Below are positions 18,498-27,092 of a DNA stretch of 64,000 nucleotides, piece by piece. The DNA is from Kiloniella spongiae (GTDB taxonomy: Bacteria > Pseudomonadota > Alphaproteobacteria > Kiloniellales > Kiloniellaceae). The notes below the pieces were generated by a model. It did no database searches. It saw only the letters and a program-made list of their open reading frames with translations, and had not been told where the DNA came from. Each line of letters begins with the position of its first letter. The stretch's first letter is position 1. A program made the translations under genes and the position numbers. The stretch is from positions 310,001 through 374,000 of the forward strand of contig NZ_LAQL01000002.1 of NCBI RefSeq assembly GCF_001026905.1, given 5' to 3'.

Positions 18498-18950
18498 ATG
18501 ATCAGGGTGCAAGAACACGATTTTGATGTCGGGCAAGAAATCAAAAATCTCACCAATGGAAATCACGCCATCGGTGGCGTTGCTTCTTTTCTAGGACTTG
18601 TCAGAGATATCGCCAGCGACGCAGAAATATCAGCCATGACCCTTGAGCACTATCCTGGCATGACTGAGAAGATGCTCACGGAGATAGAGGCAGAAGCAAA
18701 TCGTCGCTGGGAACTGGATGCCAGCCTTATTATTCATCGCTATGGACGCATGGAGCCTGGCGAACAAATTGTGTTGGTCATCACCTGTAGCAAGCACCGC
18801 AAGTCAGCTTTTGAAAGTTGCGAGTTCCTGATGGATTTTCTAAAGACAAAAGCCCCCTTTTGGAAGCTGGAAGAAACACCTGAAGGAGGCAAATGGGTTG
18901 ATGCTCGCGATAGTGATGACACAGCCGCTTCTCGCTGGATAGAAAAGTAG
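18498..18950 (+). CDS. moaE: Molybdopterin synthase catalytic subunit MoaE
   Basis: MoaE transfers sulfur from MoaD onto precursor Z (cPMP) to make the dithiolene of molybdopterin. The 150-residue product shows GGVASFLGLVRD, LEHYPGMTEK, IHRYGRMEPGEQIVLV, HRKSAFESCEFLMDFLKTKAPFWK as overlapping family motifs, with the catalytic lysine in the TKAPFWK motif. It is the last gene of the operon and is followed by a hairpin terminator. Confidence 0.95.
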   Translation: MIRVQEHDFDVGQEIKNLTNGNHAIGGVASFLGLVRDIASDAEISAMTLEHYPGMTEKMLTEIEAEANRRWELDASLIIHRYGRMEPGEQIVLVITCSKHRKSAFESCEFLMDFLKTKAPFWKLEETPEGGKWVDARDSDDTAASRWIEK

Positions 18951-18968
18951 CCTTGTTTCCTCATCCAT

Positions 18969-19009
18969 AAGAATAGCACAGTGTCTGCATAGAGCACGGT
19001 GCTATTCTT
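18969..19009. terminator. Bidirectional terminator between moaE and ilvE
   Basis: An 11-bp perfect stem (18969-18979 with 18999-19009) with a larger loop lies between two convergent genes. Its arms end in A/T-rich sequence on both sides, so it can serve both. Confidence 0.75.
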
Positions 19010-19057
19010 AGATTTACATAGCTATAACTATTTTACGGGACCTACTCATCGGACGCC

Positions 19058-19939
19058 TTATAGTACTGGTTCACGAACCAATTGGTCATAGGCAAGCAAG
19101 AGATCCTTTGTAATGTCTCCCGGGGTAAATTTATACTCACCAATTTCAGAAACAGGGGTCACTTCAACCGCTGTACCCGTCAAAAAGACTTCCTGCGTTT
19201 TTGCGAACTCTTCTGGCATAATAGCCCGCTCAACAACATCATAGCCTTTTTGCTTTGCCAGCTCGATCACTGTACGTCGCGTAATACCATCGAGAAAACA
19301 ATCTGCAATTGGTGTATGAATTTTTCCGTCTTGTACCAGGAAAACATTCGCCCCTGTCGCTTCAGCGATCTGCCCACGATAATCGAGCATCAAAGCATCA
19401 TTATAGCCTTTGGCTTCCGCAGCATGCTTGGACAGTGTCGCAATCATATACAATCCCGCAGCTTTGGAATGAACAGGTGCTGTGGCCGGATCAGGACGAC
19501 GCCATTCAGCAAAATCCAACCTTATCCCTTTCAAGCGATCTTCAGGAGAAAAGTACGACGGCCAGTCCCAAGCGGCAATAGCGACATGAATTCGGGATTT
19601 TTGCGCCGACACAGCCATCATCTCACTCCCCCGCCATGCAACAGGTCGAAAGTATCCATCAACTATGTTATTGGCATCCATGACTTTTTGTGAAGCCTGA
19701 TGTAACTCCTCTACAGAATAGGGAACATCAAATCCTAGAATTTTTCCAGAACTAATCAGACGTTCATGATGCTCCTGTCTTTTGAAAATACGACCATTAT
19801 AGGAACGCTCTCCTTCAAAGACACTACTTCCATAGTGAAGACCATGACTAAGAATATGAACCTTGGCATCTCTCCATGGGATAATTTCACCGTTGTACCA
19901 AATAAAACCGTCGCGATCATCAAATGGAAGCATAGCCAT
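19058..19939 (-). CDS. ilvE: Branched-chain amino acid aminotransferase IlvE
   Basis: This PLP fold-type IV enzyme carries out the last step of valine, leucine and isoleucine synthesis. The 293-residue protein begins with the family start FIWYNGEIIPW and has HGLHYGSSVFEGERSY at about 30-50. The PLP lysine lies in VHSKAAGLYM. The glutamate loop EATGANVFLVQDG and the terminal LTGTAVEVTPV are also present. It is transcribed away from the marR gene, a divergent arrangement that suggests a shared control region at 19940-20120. Confidence 0.95.
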   Translation of the reverse strand: MAMLPFDDRDGFIWYNGEIIPWRDAKVHILSHGLHYGSSVFEGERSYNGRIFKRQEHHERLISSGKILGFDVPYSVEELHQASQKVMDANNIVDGYFRPVAWRGSEMMAVSAQKSRIHVAIAAWDWPSYFSPEDRLKGIRLDFAEWRRPDPATAPVHSKAAGLYMIATLSKHAAEAKGYNDALMLDYRGQIAEATGANVFLVQDGKIHTPIADCFLDGITRRTVIELAKQKGYDVVERAIMPEEFAKTQEVFLTGTAVEVTPVSEIGEYKFTPGDITKDLLLAYDQLVREPVL

Positions 19940-20120
19940 AGCTTTCGTGTTAAAGGTGGTATAAAGTTCGTTTTTGCGTTGTTTCTATTTTTTCACTCAA
20001 AACTCTTTTGTGTAAAAAAACGGGCTCATCGCAATTTTATTGCAAATAAATATAGATAAACAAAATTTAAAGTTAACTATATTTAAAATCAGATAATACT
20101 AATTCGATAGATAAGTCAAC

Positions 20121-20627
20121 ATGACTGACATAAAATCCGGCCCGAACCCTCTTTTCCTCCGCACAGATGAAATCATGCAGGCAATTGAATTGTTGTTTTT
20201 TGCATACAGAGATTTCACAGGAGAACCCGATGAGTTATTGGCAGAATACGGCTTTGGACGTGCTCACCACAGAGTTATACACTTTGTGGGCCGTCATCCC
20301 GGCATAACAGTTAGCGAGTTATTGTCGATTCTGCAGATAACAAAGCAATCATTATCCCGAGTTCTTTCGCAGCTCGTCACAGAGGGCTTTATCAAGCAAA
20401 CACCCGGCGAAATTGATCGTCGCCAACGGCTGCTGGAATTAACAGAAAAAGGGTTAGAGTTGGATGAAAAGCTATTTAATGTCCAGCGCCAAAGAATCGT
20501 GAAGGCTTACAAAGAGTCTGGTGCAGAAGCCGTTGCGGGCTTTAGATCCGTATTAATGAATATGATGGAAGAAAGTGATCGCCCGCGCTTTACGAAAAAG
20601 CTACATTCCCCATCTAGCCGGCGCTAG
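20121..20627 (+). CDS. MarR family transcriptional regulator
   Basis: The 168-residue product is a winged-helix dimer of the MarR family. The recognition region ISVSELL-like GITVSELLSILQITKQSLSR is at about residues 60-80. The wing VTEGFIKQTPGEIDRRQRLLELTEKG follows at about 85-112 and includes the conserved D-x-R motif (EIDRR). It is divergent from ilvE and lies 84 bp upstream of a two-component system. An AT-rich imperfect dyad lies just upstream of the start (about 20068-20090) and could be its own operator. The ligand is unknown. Confidence 0.9.
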   Translation: MTDIKSGPNPLFLRTDEIMQAIELLFFAYRDFTGEPDELLAEYGFGRAHHRVIHFVGRHPGITVSELLSILQITKQSLSRVLSQLVTEGFIKQTPGEIDRRQRLLELTEKGLELDEKLFNVQRQRIVKAYKESGAEAVAGFRSVLMNMMEESDRPRFTKKLHSPSSRR

Positions 20628-20711
20628 AGATCGTTAAAACTTGAATTCCAATATGTTAGGTTACAGAATTAAGATCTGTGAATACGAAAGCGTCGCGTTA
20701 TACTATAAAGC

Positions 20712-21407
20712 ATGAATGACATTTGCACCCACTTACTGGTCGTCGATGATGACACCCGGCTTCGAGAGCTTCTTCAGAAATTTCTGACTGATCAGGGCTT
20801 TATGGTCACTGCCGCTTCCAGCGCAGAAGAAGCAAGATCCAAATTGGCATCTTTATCGTTCGATCTTTTGATTCTCGACATAATGATGCCCGGAGAAAGT
20901 GGACTAGATCTCACCAAATCTCTACGGGAAAAGGATGATGTCCCCATACTACTTCTAACGGCTATGGGCGAAACAAGTGATCGTATTAGTGGATTGGAAG
21001 TCGGGGCTGATGATTATCTATCAAAACCCTTTGAACCAAGAGAGCTTGTCTTGCGTATAAATGCTATTTTAAAACGCATGCAAACGACTGCCCCCATCAC
21101 TGAATTTTCAACAGAAAATGTTGTTTTTGGGTCTTTCAGGTTTGACGTTCGCAAATCCCAACTCTGGAACAATGATGAGTTCATTCATCTGACCGATGTA
21201 GAGGCCGCTCTTCTGAAAACTCTGGCTCAGCAGGCAGGTACAGCAGTCGGACGCGATGACTTGATTGAGGATGGATCAGAACTTTCCAATACACGAAGTG
21301 TCGATGTACAGGTAACTCGTCTTCGCCGTAAGATTGAACAGGACCCGAAATATCCACGGTTTCTTCAAACAATCCGCGGCGTCGGATACATTCTGAAAAC
21401 TGATTAA
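20712..21407 (+). CDS. OmpR-type response regulator
   Basis: The 231-residue protein has an N-terminal receiver domain with acidic pocket VVDDD, phospho-acceptor Asp in LLILDIMMPGESG at about residue 55, and KPF at about 107. The C-terminal winged helix carries LTDVEAALLKTLAQQAG and the RRKIEQDPKYPRFLQTIRGVGY signature. Its stop overlaps the start of the kinase gene by one base, so the two form a coupled pair. The genes it controls cannot be read from this window. Confidence 0.95.
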   Translation: MNDICTHLLVVDDDTRLRELLQKFLTDQGFMVTAASSAEEARSKLASLSFDLLILDIMMPGESGLDLTKSLREKDDVPILLLTAMGETSDRISGLEVGADDYLSKPFEPRELVLRINAILKRMQTTAPITEFSTENVVFGSFRFDVRKSQLWNNDEFIHLTDVEAALLKTLAQQAGTAVGRDDLIEDGSELSNTRSVDVQVTRLRRKIEQDPKYPRFLQTIRGVGYILKTD

Positions 21408-22819
21408 TGAACAGCACCCCCACAGAAGAAACCTTTCTTGATGAAGAAGAGGCAGTTCCTCAAAAAAGAAAACGCCCTTTCTTTCTAAAACGATTTCTTC
21501 CCAAGTCCCTTCTTGGGCGTTCCCTTATTATTATTATCACCCCTCTGTTACTGGTACAGGCTATTTCAGTATGGGTGTTTTATGATCGACATTATGAAAC
21601 GGTCACCAAACGTTTGGCTCAGGGTATAGCTGGTGACATTGCAACAGCAATTTTACTTCTTGAAGATGCGCAAACGCCTTATGAAAAAGCCAATGTTTTC
21701 CAACTCATGCAAAAAACGGCTGACCTGTCCCTGACACTCCATCACGGAATTGAGTTGCCACCCGTTCACTGGCAACCGGGATGGTCCGTTCTGGAGCGTC
21801 GACTTGATCAGGCCATTAACGATCAACTTATCAAAAATCTTAACGCAGACTATCAATACGAAATTGATACCACCAGTTTGGCCGATCAGGTAAAGATACA
21901 AATTGAATTGGACAATGCCGTATTACTGGTCCTGGTTCCCAGCAAACGACTTTTCACCTCAACAACTTATCTCGTTATTCTCTGGATGGTTGGGTCATCT
22001 GTTATCACCTTTGGTGTTGCCGTTATTTTCATGCGCAATCAGGTCCGTCCTATCCAGCGTCTTGCCCGGGCAGCAGAAAGTTTTGGTAAAGGCCGTGATG
22101 TGAAGGGGTTCAAACCCGAAGGCGCAACAGAAGTCAGGCAGGCGTCCGGCGCATTTATCCGCATGAGATCACGGATAAAACGACAGGTGGAGCACCGCAT
22201 GGCAATGCTGGCTGGTGTAAGCCACGACCTAAGAACACCGCTCACCAGGATGAAACTTCAGTTGGCCATGTCAGGACAGTCAGAAGATACTAAAAATCTG
22301 CAAACTGACGTTTCTGAGATGGAGAAGATGATCGATGGCTATCTCGCCTTTGCCCGCGGAGAAGGTCGGGAACAAACCGCGTCTTGCAACGTTTCCACAT
22401 TGTTAAAAGGATTGATGCAGCAACTAAGCTTCAACAACAATCCGATTGATTTACATATTGAGCAGGAAATTAACATTCAGCTTCGGCAAGAAAACTTCAA
22501 GCGCGCAATTAGTAATCTGGTCACAAACGCACAACGCTATGGCAGCCATGTGATGATGTGCGTCAGAAAAAAATCAAACGATAATGACGAATTTCTTGAA
22601 ATAACCATCGATGACGATGGTCCAGGTATCCCCGAAGAACACAGAAGAGATGTCCTCAAGCCATTCTTTCGATTAGAGCAGTCCCGTAATCAAGCAACTG
22701 GCGGTGTCGGATTAGGGCTTTCAATCGCCAACGACATTATCAGTAACCATGGCGGCGATCTCTCATTGGAAGATGCTCCTGGTGGTGGATTACGCGCAAG
22801 AATTACTCTTCCGTTTTAG
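21407..22819 (+). CDS. EnvZ-type membrane sensor histidine kinase
   Basis: The 470-residue kinase has two transmembrane helices (about 35-55 and 185-208) that flank a periplasmic sensor of about 130 residues. HAMP follows (RNQVRPIQRLARAAESFGKG). The phospho-acceptor His is in GVSHDLRTPLTRMKLQ at about residue 272. The ATP-binding domain has AISNLVTNAQRYG, DDDGPGIPEE and GVGLGLSIAND. This is the cognate partner of the overlapping response regulator. The N-terminal cytoplasmic stretch is Lys/Arg-rich before the first helix. Confidence 0.95.
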   Translation: MNSTPTEETFLDEEEAVPQKRKRPFFLKRFLPKSLLGRSLIIIITPLLLVQAISVWVFYDRHYETVTKRLAQGIAGDIATAILLLEDAQTPYEKANVFQLMQKTADLSLTLHHGIELPPVHWQPGWSVLERRLDQAINDQLIKNLNADYQYEIDTTSLADQVKIQIELDNAVLLVLVPSKRLFTSTTYLVILWMVGSSVITFGVAVIFMRNQVRPIQRLARAAESFGKGRDVKGFKPEGATEVRQASGAFIRMRSRIKRQVEHRMAMLAGVSHDLRTPLTRMKLQLAMSGQSEDTKNLQTDVSEMEKMIDGYLAFARGEGREQTASCNVSTLLKGLMQQLSFNNNPIDLHIEQEINIQLRQENFKRAISNLVTNAQRYGSHVMMCVRKKSNDNDEFLEITIDDDGPGIPEEHRRDVLKPFFRLEQSRNQATGGVGLGLSIANDIISNHGGDLSLEDAPGGGLRARITLPF

Positions 22820-22839
22820 ATCTCAGTATATATCAGAGC

Positions 22840-23181
22840 CTAATGCATCCGACTTCCATTTGGCACTTTATGATCAGGGGATAACAAAACAATTGCCTCT
22901 TCTTCATCTGAAGCACCAAGAATCAGAATTTCCGACATAAACTTACCAATCTGGCGTGGCGGAAAGTTCACAACGGCCATGACTTGTCTTCCGACAAGAG
23001 TTTCAGGCGTATAATGCTCTGTAATTTGAGCAGATGATTTACGAACACCTATTTCGTCGCCAAAATCCACCCACAATTTAATCGCGGGGCGGCGAGCTTC
23101 GGGATAGGGTTGCGCATCAACAACAGTTCCAGCTCTGATATCAACTTTAAGAAAATCATCAAACGTCAATTCGTTACTCAT
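22840..23181 (-). CDS. csaA: CsaA-type tRNA-binding domain protein
   Basis: The 113-residue product is a free-standing tRNA-binding OB-fold, like the C-terminal domain of methionyl-tRNA synthetase. It shows FLKVDIRAGTVVDAQ, the conserved KSSAQITEHYTPETL, and VVNFPPRQIGKFMSE. B. subtilis CsaA was described as a secretion-related chaperone and binds tRNA. Its role here is not known beyond that. It lies convergent to the kinase gene with only 20 bp between stops. Confidence 0.9.
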   Translation of the reverse strand: MSNELTFDDFLKVDIRAGTVVDAQPYPEARRPAIKLWVDFGDEIGVRKSSAQITEHYTPETLVGRQVMAVVNFPPRQIGKFMSEILILGASDEEEAIVLLSPDHKVPNGSRMH

Positions 23182-23245
23182 AAAATTTATCCCTCTATAG
23201 ACAGAGCGAAATAATTATACGTAACACATTAAAAGGCAAGAATAG

Positions 23246-23848
23246 CTAAGCTGCTTTTGATTTACAGGGTGTCCTAGCACTCCCCGAGCAACGCCTTGCT
23301 ATTGTGTCTAGTCGTCCTAAAACCTTATCAAGCTTAGCCATGGTCTTACCCAAATCATCGCTGTCATCATTCAACCAGATATAGAGTACAGAGAGGTAAG
23401 CAAATGAAAAAGCTTTTACTCTCAAAACACCCCGAAGTCCCGATGTCGAGAGACCTGCAGCTTCCAGCATTAAAGGCATTGATCGCTTCAAATTACAAAG
23501 AAACAGCAATGCCGAAACAGGGTCTCGGCGACCATCTTTGGCGATTGCTTTCAAACCTTCTTTATATGGTGCAAGTGCATCAAACCTGTTCATACAAAGC
23601 TCAAACAGCCTGTCTTTCGCTGGCTGTTCAAGGTAATCATTATCATGTTCTTCGAGAACACCTTGGTCCGCTTGCCCAGATACAAAGCACAAAATAGAGT
23701 TTTTGGAAGGAAAAATCTGATGCAAATCAGACAAAGATACTTTTGATGCAACAGAAATTTCGGCAAGAGACAAACTTGTCCACCCCCTTTCAACAGCCAA
23801 AGACATGGCTGTTGAAACAATATGTTGGGGTATTTCTGATTTTTTCAT
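23246..23848 (-). CDS. TetR family transcriptional regulator
   Basis: The product is about 200 residues. I start it at 23848 (MKKSEIPQ) because GGGGAGAG lies 6 nt upstream; five more codons are open before it. The N-terminal helix-turn-helix is recognisable (TAMSLAVERGWTSLSL, then VASKVSLSDLHQIFPSKNSIL). The C-terminal ligand domain matches no subgroup I can name and has cysteines near its end. On the minus strand TATAAT (23879-23884) offers a -10. A 16-bp palindrome lies farther upstream. Its targets are unknown; proC and csaA flank it. Confidence 0.85.
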   Translation of the reverse strand: MKKSEIPQHIVSTAMSLAVERGWTSLSLAEISVASKVSLSDLHQIFPSKNSILCFVSGQADQGVLEEHDNDYLEQPAKDRLFELCMNRFDALAPYKEGLKAIAKDGRRDPVSALLFLCNLKRSMPLMLEAAGLSTSGLRGVLRVKAFSFAYLSVLYIWLNDDSDDLGKTMAKLDKVLGRLDTIARRCSGSARTPCKSKAA

Positions 23849-23925
23849 CACTACTCTCCCCACAATGAAGATATCTTTATTATATAGGGTGAAACGCAGA
23901 GATTAAAAGGCAGCTTACTTACTCA

Positions 23926-23941
23926 TTGAGTTCCAACTCAA
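23926..23941. promoter_or_regulatory. Palindrome upstream of the tetR gene
   Basis: TTGAGTT and AACTCAA flank a 2-nt CC centre, giving 7-bp perfect arms. The element is 78 bp upstream of the chosen tetR start, in the only non-coding DNA before that gene. It could be an autoregulatory operator. It has no T-tail, so a terminator for the upstream proC gene is unlikely. Confidence 0.4.
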
Positions 23942-23957
23942 AAGAAATATTTCCAGC

Positions 23958-24779
23958 CTAAGACAACTCTTCACTACGTCTTGCCGCAGCAGCCACAGCC
24001 TTGCTCATAACAGGCTGTAAACCATCATCGGCCATAAGAACCTCCAGTGCAGCTTGTGTCGTTCCATTGGGACTCGTGACGTTTATACGCAGTTGACTGG
24101 GGCTGTCATCAGAAAGCCTGAGAAGCTCACCAGCACCAGATACCGTTGTATCGGCCAATTTACGAGCCAACTCTTTCGATAACCCCGCATCAACGCCAGC
24201 TTGAGCCAAGCATTCGGACAGATAAAAAATATAGGCCGGTCCACTGCCTGAAACACCCGTAACCGCATCAATCTGATCTTCGCTGTCAAGCCAGGCAATT
24301 TCACCAACAGCTGCCATGAGTTCCTCGCACACGCTAGCCTGTTCTTTACTGACATTTTGATTTCCATAAAGAACAGTCATACCACGAGACACTGCAGCAG
24401 GAGTATTTGGCATCGTCCGCACAATTGCAGTCTCTGCCCCTAGATGTTCTTCAAAAAATGAAATTGTTTTCCCCGCAATAACAGAAAGAAACACGGCCCC
24501 GTGTTTTGCATAGCTTTGATAATCGGCAATAGCTCCCTCAATCATCTGTGGCTTAACAGCAAAAAGAACATAATCAGGATGAAATGAGTTTCCCAGGTCA
24601 GTCAGGGTCTCTACTGCGCGAACACCCTGTTCGGCAAAGGGCCGCATGTAATCAGCTTGAGCAGAGGGATCAATAATAGAAACCTGTGATCCCTTCAAAC
24701 CACGATCCAGCCATCCTTGTAGCATTGCGCCGCCCATCTTGCCACAACCAACAAGCAGCAAGGTACCATTGTTAAGCAT
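23958..24779 (-). CDS. proC: Pyrroline-5-carboxylate reductase ProC
   Basis: ProC reduces 1-pyrroline-5-carboxylate to proline with NAD(P)H. The 273-residue protein starts with a Rossmann motif LVGCGKMGGAMLQGW, has FAVKPQ at about 94, RTMPNTPAAVSRGMT at about 140, and the dimer domain motif DAVTGVSGSGPAYIFYL with TVSGAGELL. Length and motifs are normal. It follows the YbjN-domain gene by 37 bp and is probably co-transcribed with it. Confidence 0.96.
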   Translation of the reverse strand: MLNNGTLLLVGCGKMGGAMLQGWLDRGLKGSQVSIIDPSAQADYMRPFAEQGVRAVETLTDLGNSFHPDYVLFAVKPQMIEGAIADYQSYAKHGAVFLSVIAGKTISFFEEHLGAETAIVRTMPNTPAAVSRGMTVLYGNQNVSKEQASVCEELMAAVGEIAWLDSEDQIDAVTGVSGSGPAYIFYLSECLAQAGVDAGLSKELARKLADTTVSGAGELLRLSDDSPSQLRINVTSPNGTTQAALEVLMADDGLQPVMSKAVAAAARRSEELS

Positions 24780-24816
24780 ATTCAGCGTCCTGTTCTAAGC
24801 CTTAAGAAACAGAACT

Positions 24817-25317
24817 CTACGCTTCTCCTGCCGTATCCATCAAGGCAAGATCAACAGCATTTAATTCGGAATCCCCCCCAGAGGATACCAATTGGATCGC
24901 AGGGATAAGACGATCCCACTCTGCAACTGCGGTTGCGACCAGATCTTCGGTTTGATCTTGAGAGAAACCATCTTGCCCTCTTAATGGCACAGTATGCCGA
25001 TAAGCAGGCCCCCCGGTTTCGGGAACCAAATCAAAATGCCCAAGCCAGAGCTGGTTGTTGACAGAAATCAACAGTTCGCAAATACGGCTTTTGGCCAACT
25101 GAGGAATAACAACCTCACCATGGCAGGCAAAAAACATCGCCTGTAATTCGCTTTGCCATTGAAAATGAAGATGAAGTGGTCCCCAATGTCCTTCAATCAC
25201 TGCCAGAAGCTCGAAATCACTTTCGCGCTCGAAATCCCAGTTATAGTCCAGGATCCATTCTTCGATAGCATCAATAGGATTGAAAGGTAGTCGCTCATTC
25301 GTAGTTTCTGAGTTCAT
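24817..25317 (-). CDS. YbjN domain-containing protein
   Basis: This 166-residue, strongly acidic protein belongs to the YbjN family, a small alpha/beta domain related to type III secretion chaperones. The family is sometimes labelled a sensory transduction regulator. It shows the typical pattern of LLAVIEGHWGPLHLHFQWQ followed by AMFFACHGEVVIP and LWLGHFDLVPETGGPAYRH. There is no catalytic motif. In alphaproteobacteria it is commonly next to proC, as here, but the function is not known. Confidence 0.85.
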   Translation of the reverse strand: MNSETTNERLPFNPIDAIEEWILDYNWDFERESDFELLAVIEGHWGPLHLHFQWQSELQAMFFACHGEVVIPQLAKSRICELLISVNNQLWLGHFDLVPETGGPAYRHTVPLRGQDGFSQDQTEDLVATAVAEWDRLIPAIQLVSSGGDSELNAVDLALMDTAGEA

Positions 25318-25456
25318 TGCACTAACCCCTCACTAAATATAGTTGAGCAAGATACAATAGTTACCGCCACAATCCATATATTGAATCAATGTGACAGAAT
25401 ACTACCAAATGTAGTGTGACACAGAACGAATCTTGGGATCAAGAAAAAACGTAAAA

Positions 25457-25485
25457 TAAAAGCCCGAACACTGCCCGGGCTTTTA
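25457..25485 (-). terminator. Terminator of the UbiK-like gene
   Basis: A 10-bp perfect stem (25457-25466 / 25476-25485) around a 9-nt loop lies downstream of the UbiK-like gene, between it and the YbjN gene. T-rich sequence follows on the minus strand. Confidence 0.85.
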
Positions 25486-25559
25486 CTTAATACATAAAGC
25501 TGTCATCTACTCAGAAATAGAATTCAAGCCAAGCCTGTCAGCGTCATATTTACGATAAT

Positions 25560-25877
25560 CTAGTCAGCTTTCTTGGGCCCTGTTTTTTTAGTTGAAGCAG
25601 CCCGAGGTGGCGATTTTGTTGCTCCTTCCAGCTTAGCCAGTCTTGCTTCAAGCGCAGTGACTTTTTCGGCAAGGTCTTCGCTTTCTTCACGGGCTTTGAC
25701 GGCAACTGCTTTCATAACATCGAACTCTTCTCGAGGAACAACATCCATCTGTGTGATAATGCGTTCAAACTGCTCACGAATCCGAGCTTCGACCTCTCCT
25801 CTCATGCCTGCGGCAGCACCCATGGCACTGCTGGCAACTTTAGCCAGATCATCGAGGATACGATTTTGAGTTTGCAT
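25560..25877 (-). CDS. ubiK: UbiK-like accessory factor (YqiC/BMFP family)
   Basis: The product is about 105 residues with a start at 25877 preceded by AAAGG at good spacing. A GTG five codons upstream is possible. It is mostly one long coiled coil. The N-terminal half matches the membrane fusogenic BMFP family (LDDLAKVASSAMGAAAGMRGE then REQFERIITQMDVVPREEFD). The C-terminal half is a heptad stretch ending in a basic Lys/Pro tail. In E. coli UbiK binds UbiJ and helps the ubiquinone-biosynthesis complex. Involvement in ubiquinone synthesis here is inferred from family membership. Confidence 0.85.
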   Translation of the reverse strand: MQTQNRILDDLAKVASSAMGAAAGMRGEVEARIREQFERIITQMDVVPREEFDVMKAVAVKAREESEDLAEKVTALEARLAKLEGATKSPPRAASTKKTGPKKAD

Positions 25878-26108
25878 GTCTTTGCCTTTCACATTGTAAG
25901 TCTTCGCAGGGTCATCCGATTTCGACTCACATTTTTGACTTTATTTGAGCCTAATATGGCGCTTTGATCACTCGGCTTCAACCTTGTTCCTTATCGTTTA
26001 AGCAAAGTTCTCAAAAAATATCCTTAAAATATCGATGCAAAAGCTTCTCTATAGCTTCTCAAAAGCATATATAGGGAATCAGAAGATATATCACGAAAGG
26101 CTTCAAGC

Positions 26109-27092
26109 ATGTTTCTCGTTACTGGCGGCGCTGGTTTTATTGGGTCAAACCTCGTTGCATCCCTTGTTGAACAGGGTAAATCCGTTGTCGTCAGCGATTG
26201 GCTTGGCCATGGTGACAAATGGCGTAATCTGGCAAAACATGAACTTGAAGACATTATAAAGCCCGAAACACTTCCCGAGTTTTTGGCTGAAAATGCTGAT
26301 AAACTTGAAGGTGTTTTCCACATGGGGGCCATTTCGTCGACGACCGAAACCGACGGTGACGCTCTTATGGAAAACAATTTTAAACTCAGCAAAGACCTTT
26401 GGCATACCTGTGCCAAACACAAAGTGCCTTATATCTATGCGTCATCCGCAGCGACCTATGGTGATGGAGAGCACGGCTTTGATGACGAAGAAGATATTGC
26501 TCATCTCGCCAGACTCCAGCCTCTAAATGGCTATGGCTGGAGCAAGCAACTCTTTGATCGCTGGATAGCACGCCGAATAGAAAACAACGCCCCTCAACCG
26601 CCACAGTGGGCCGGCCTCAAATTTTTTAATGTCTATGGCCCAAATGAGTATCATAAAGGTGGCCAGGCAAGTGTTGCTTTTCACCTTTTCAACCAGGTTA
26701 TGTCGGGTGACGCTGCAAAATTATTTCAGTCCCACCATCCTGATTATTCTGATGGCGGACAGTTGCGTGACTTTATCGCAGTTGAAGATTGCGTGCGCGT
26801 TATGATGTGGCTAAAGGACAATCCAACCGTTAGTGGCCTGTTTAACGTCGGAACAGGTCAGGCAAGATCTTTCGTCGATTTGGCTCGGGCTGTATTCTCG
26901 GCAATAAATCGTAATGAGAATATCAAATACGTCCCAACGCCAGAGAATATCCGTGATAAATACCAATATTTTACCGAAGCCCGTATGACTAAGCTCAAAG
27001 AGGCTGGGTACGATCATTCCTTCACATCTTTGGAAGAAGGTGTTCAGCGTTACGTGACAGAATTTCTTGCACAGGAAGACTCATACAAATGA
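26109..27092 (+). CDS. hldD: ADP-L-glycero-D-manno-heptose-6-epimerase HldD
   Basis: HldD inverts C6 of ADP-glycero-manno-heptose, the precursor of the lipopolysaccharide inner core. The 327-residue short-chain dehydrogenase begins with VTGGAGFIGSNLV, has the MGAISSTTE motif, the catalytic Tyr and Lys in PLNGYGWSKQLFD at about 139-145, FFNVYGPNEYHKGG, and a C-terminal substrate domain. It shows that the cell makes heptose-containing LPS. It heads a group of four genes joined by ATGA overlaps. Confidence 0.95.
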   Translation: MFLVTGGAGFIGSNLVASLVEQGKSVVVSDWLGHGDKWRNLAKHELEDIIKPETLPEFLAENADKLEGVFHMGAISSTTETDGDALMENNFKLSKDLWHTCAKHKVPYIYASSAATYGDGEHGFDDEEDIAHLARLQPLNGYGWSKQLFDRWIARRIENNAPQPPQWAGLKFFNVYGPNEYHKGGQASVAFHLFNQVMSGDAAKLFQSHHPDYSDGGQLRDFIAVEDCVRVMMWLKDNPTVSGLFNVGTGQARSFVDLARAVFSAINRNENIKYVPTPENIRDKYQYFTEARMTKLKEAGYDHSFTSLEEGVQRYVTEFLAQEDSYK

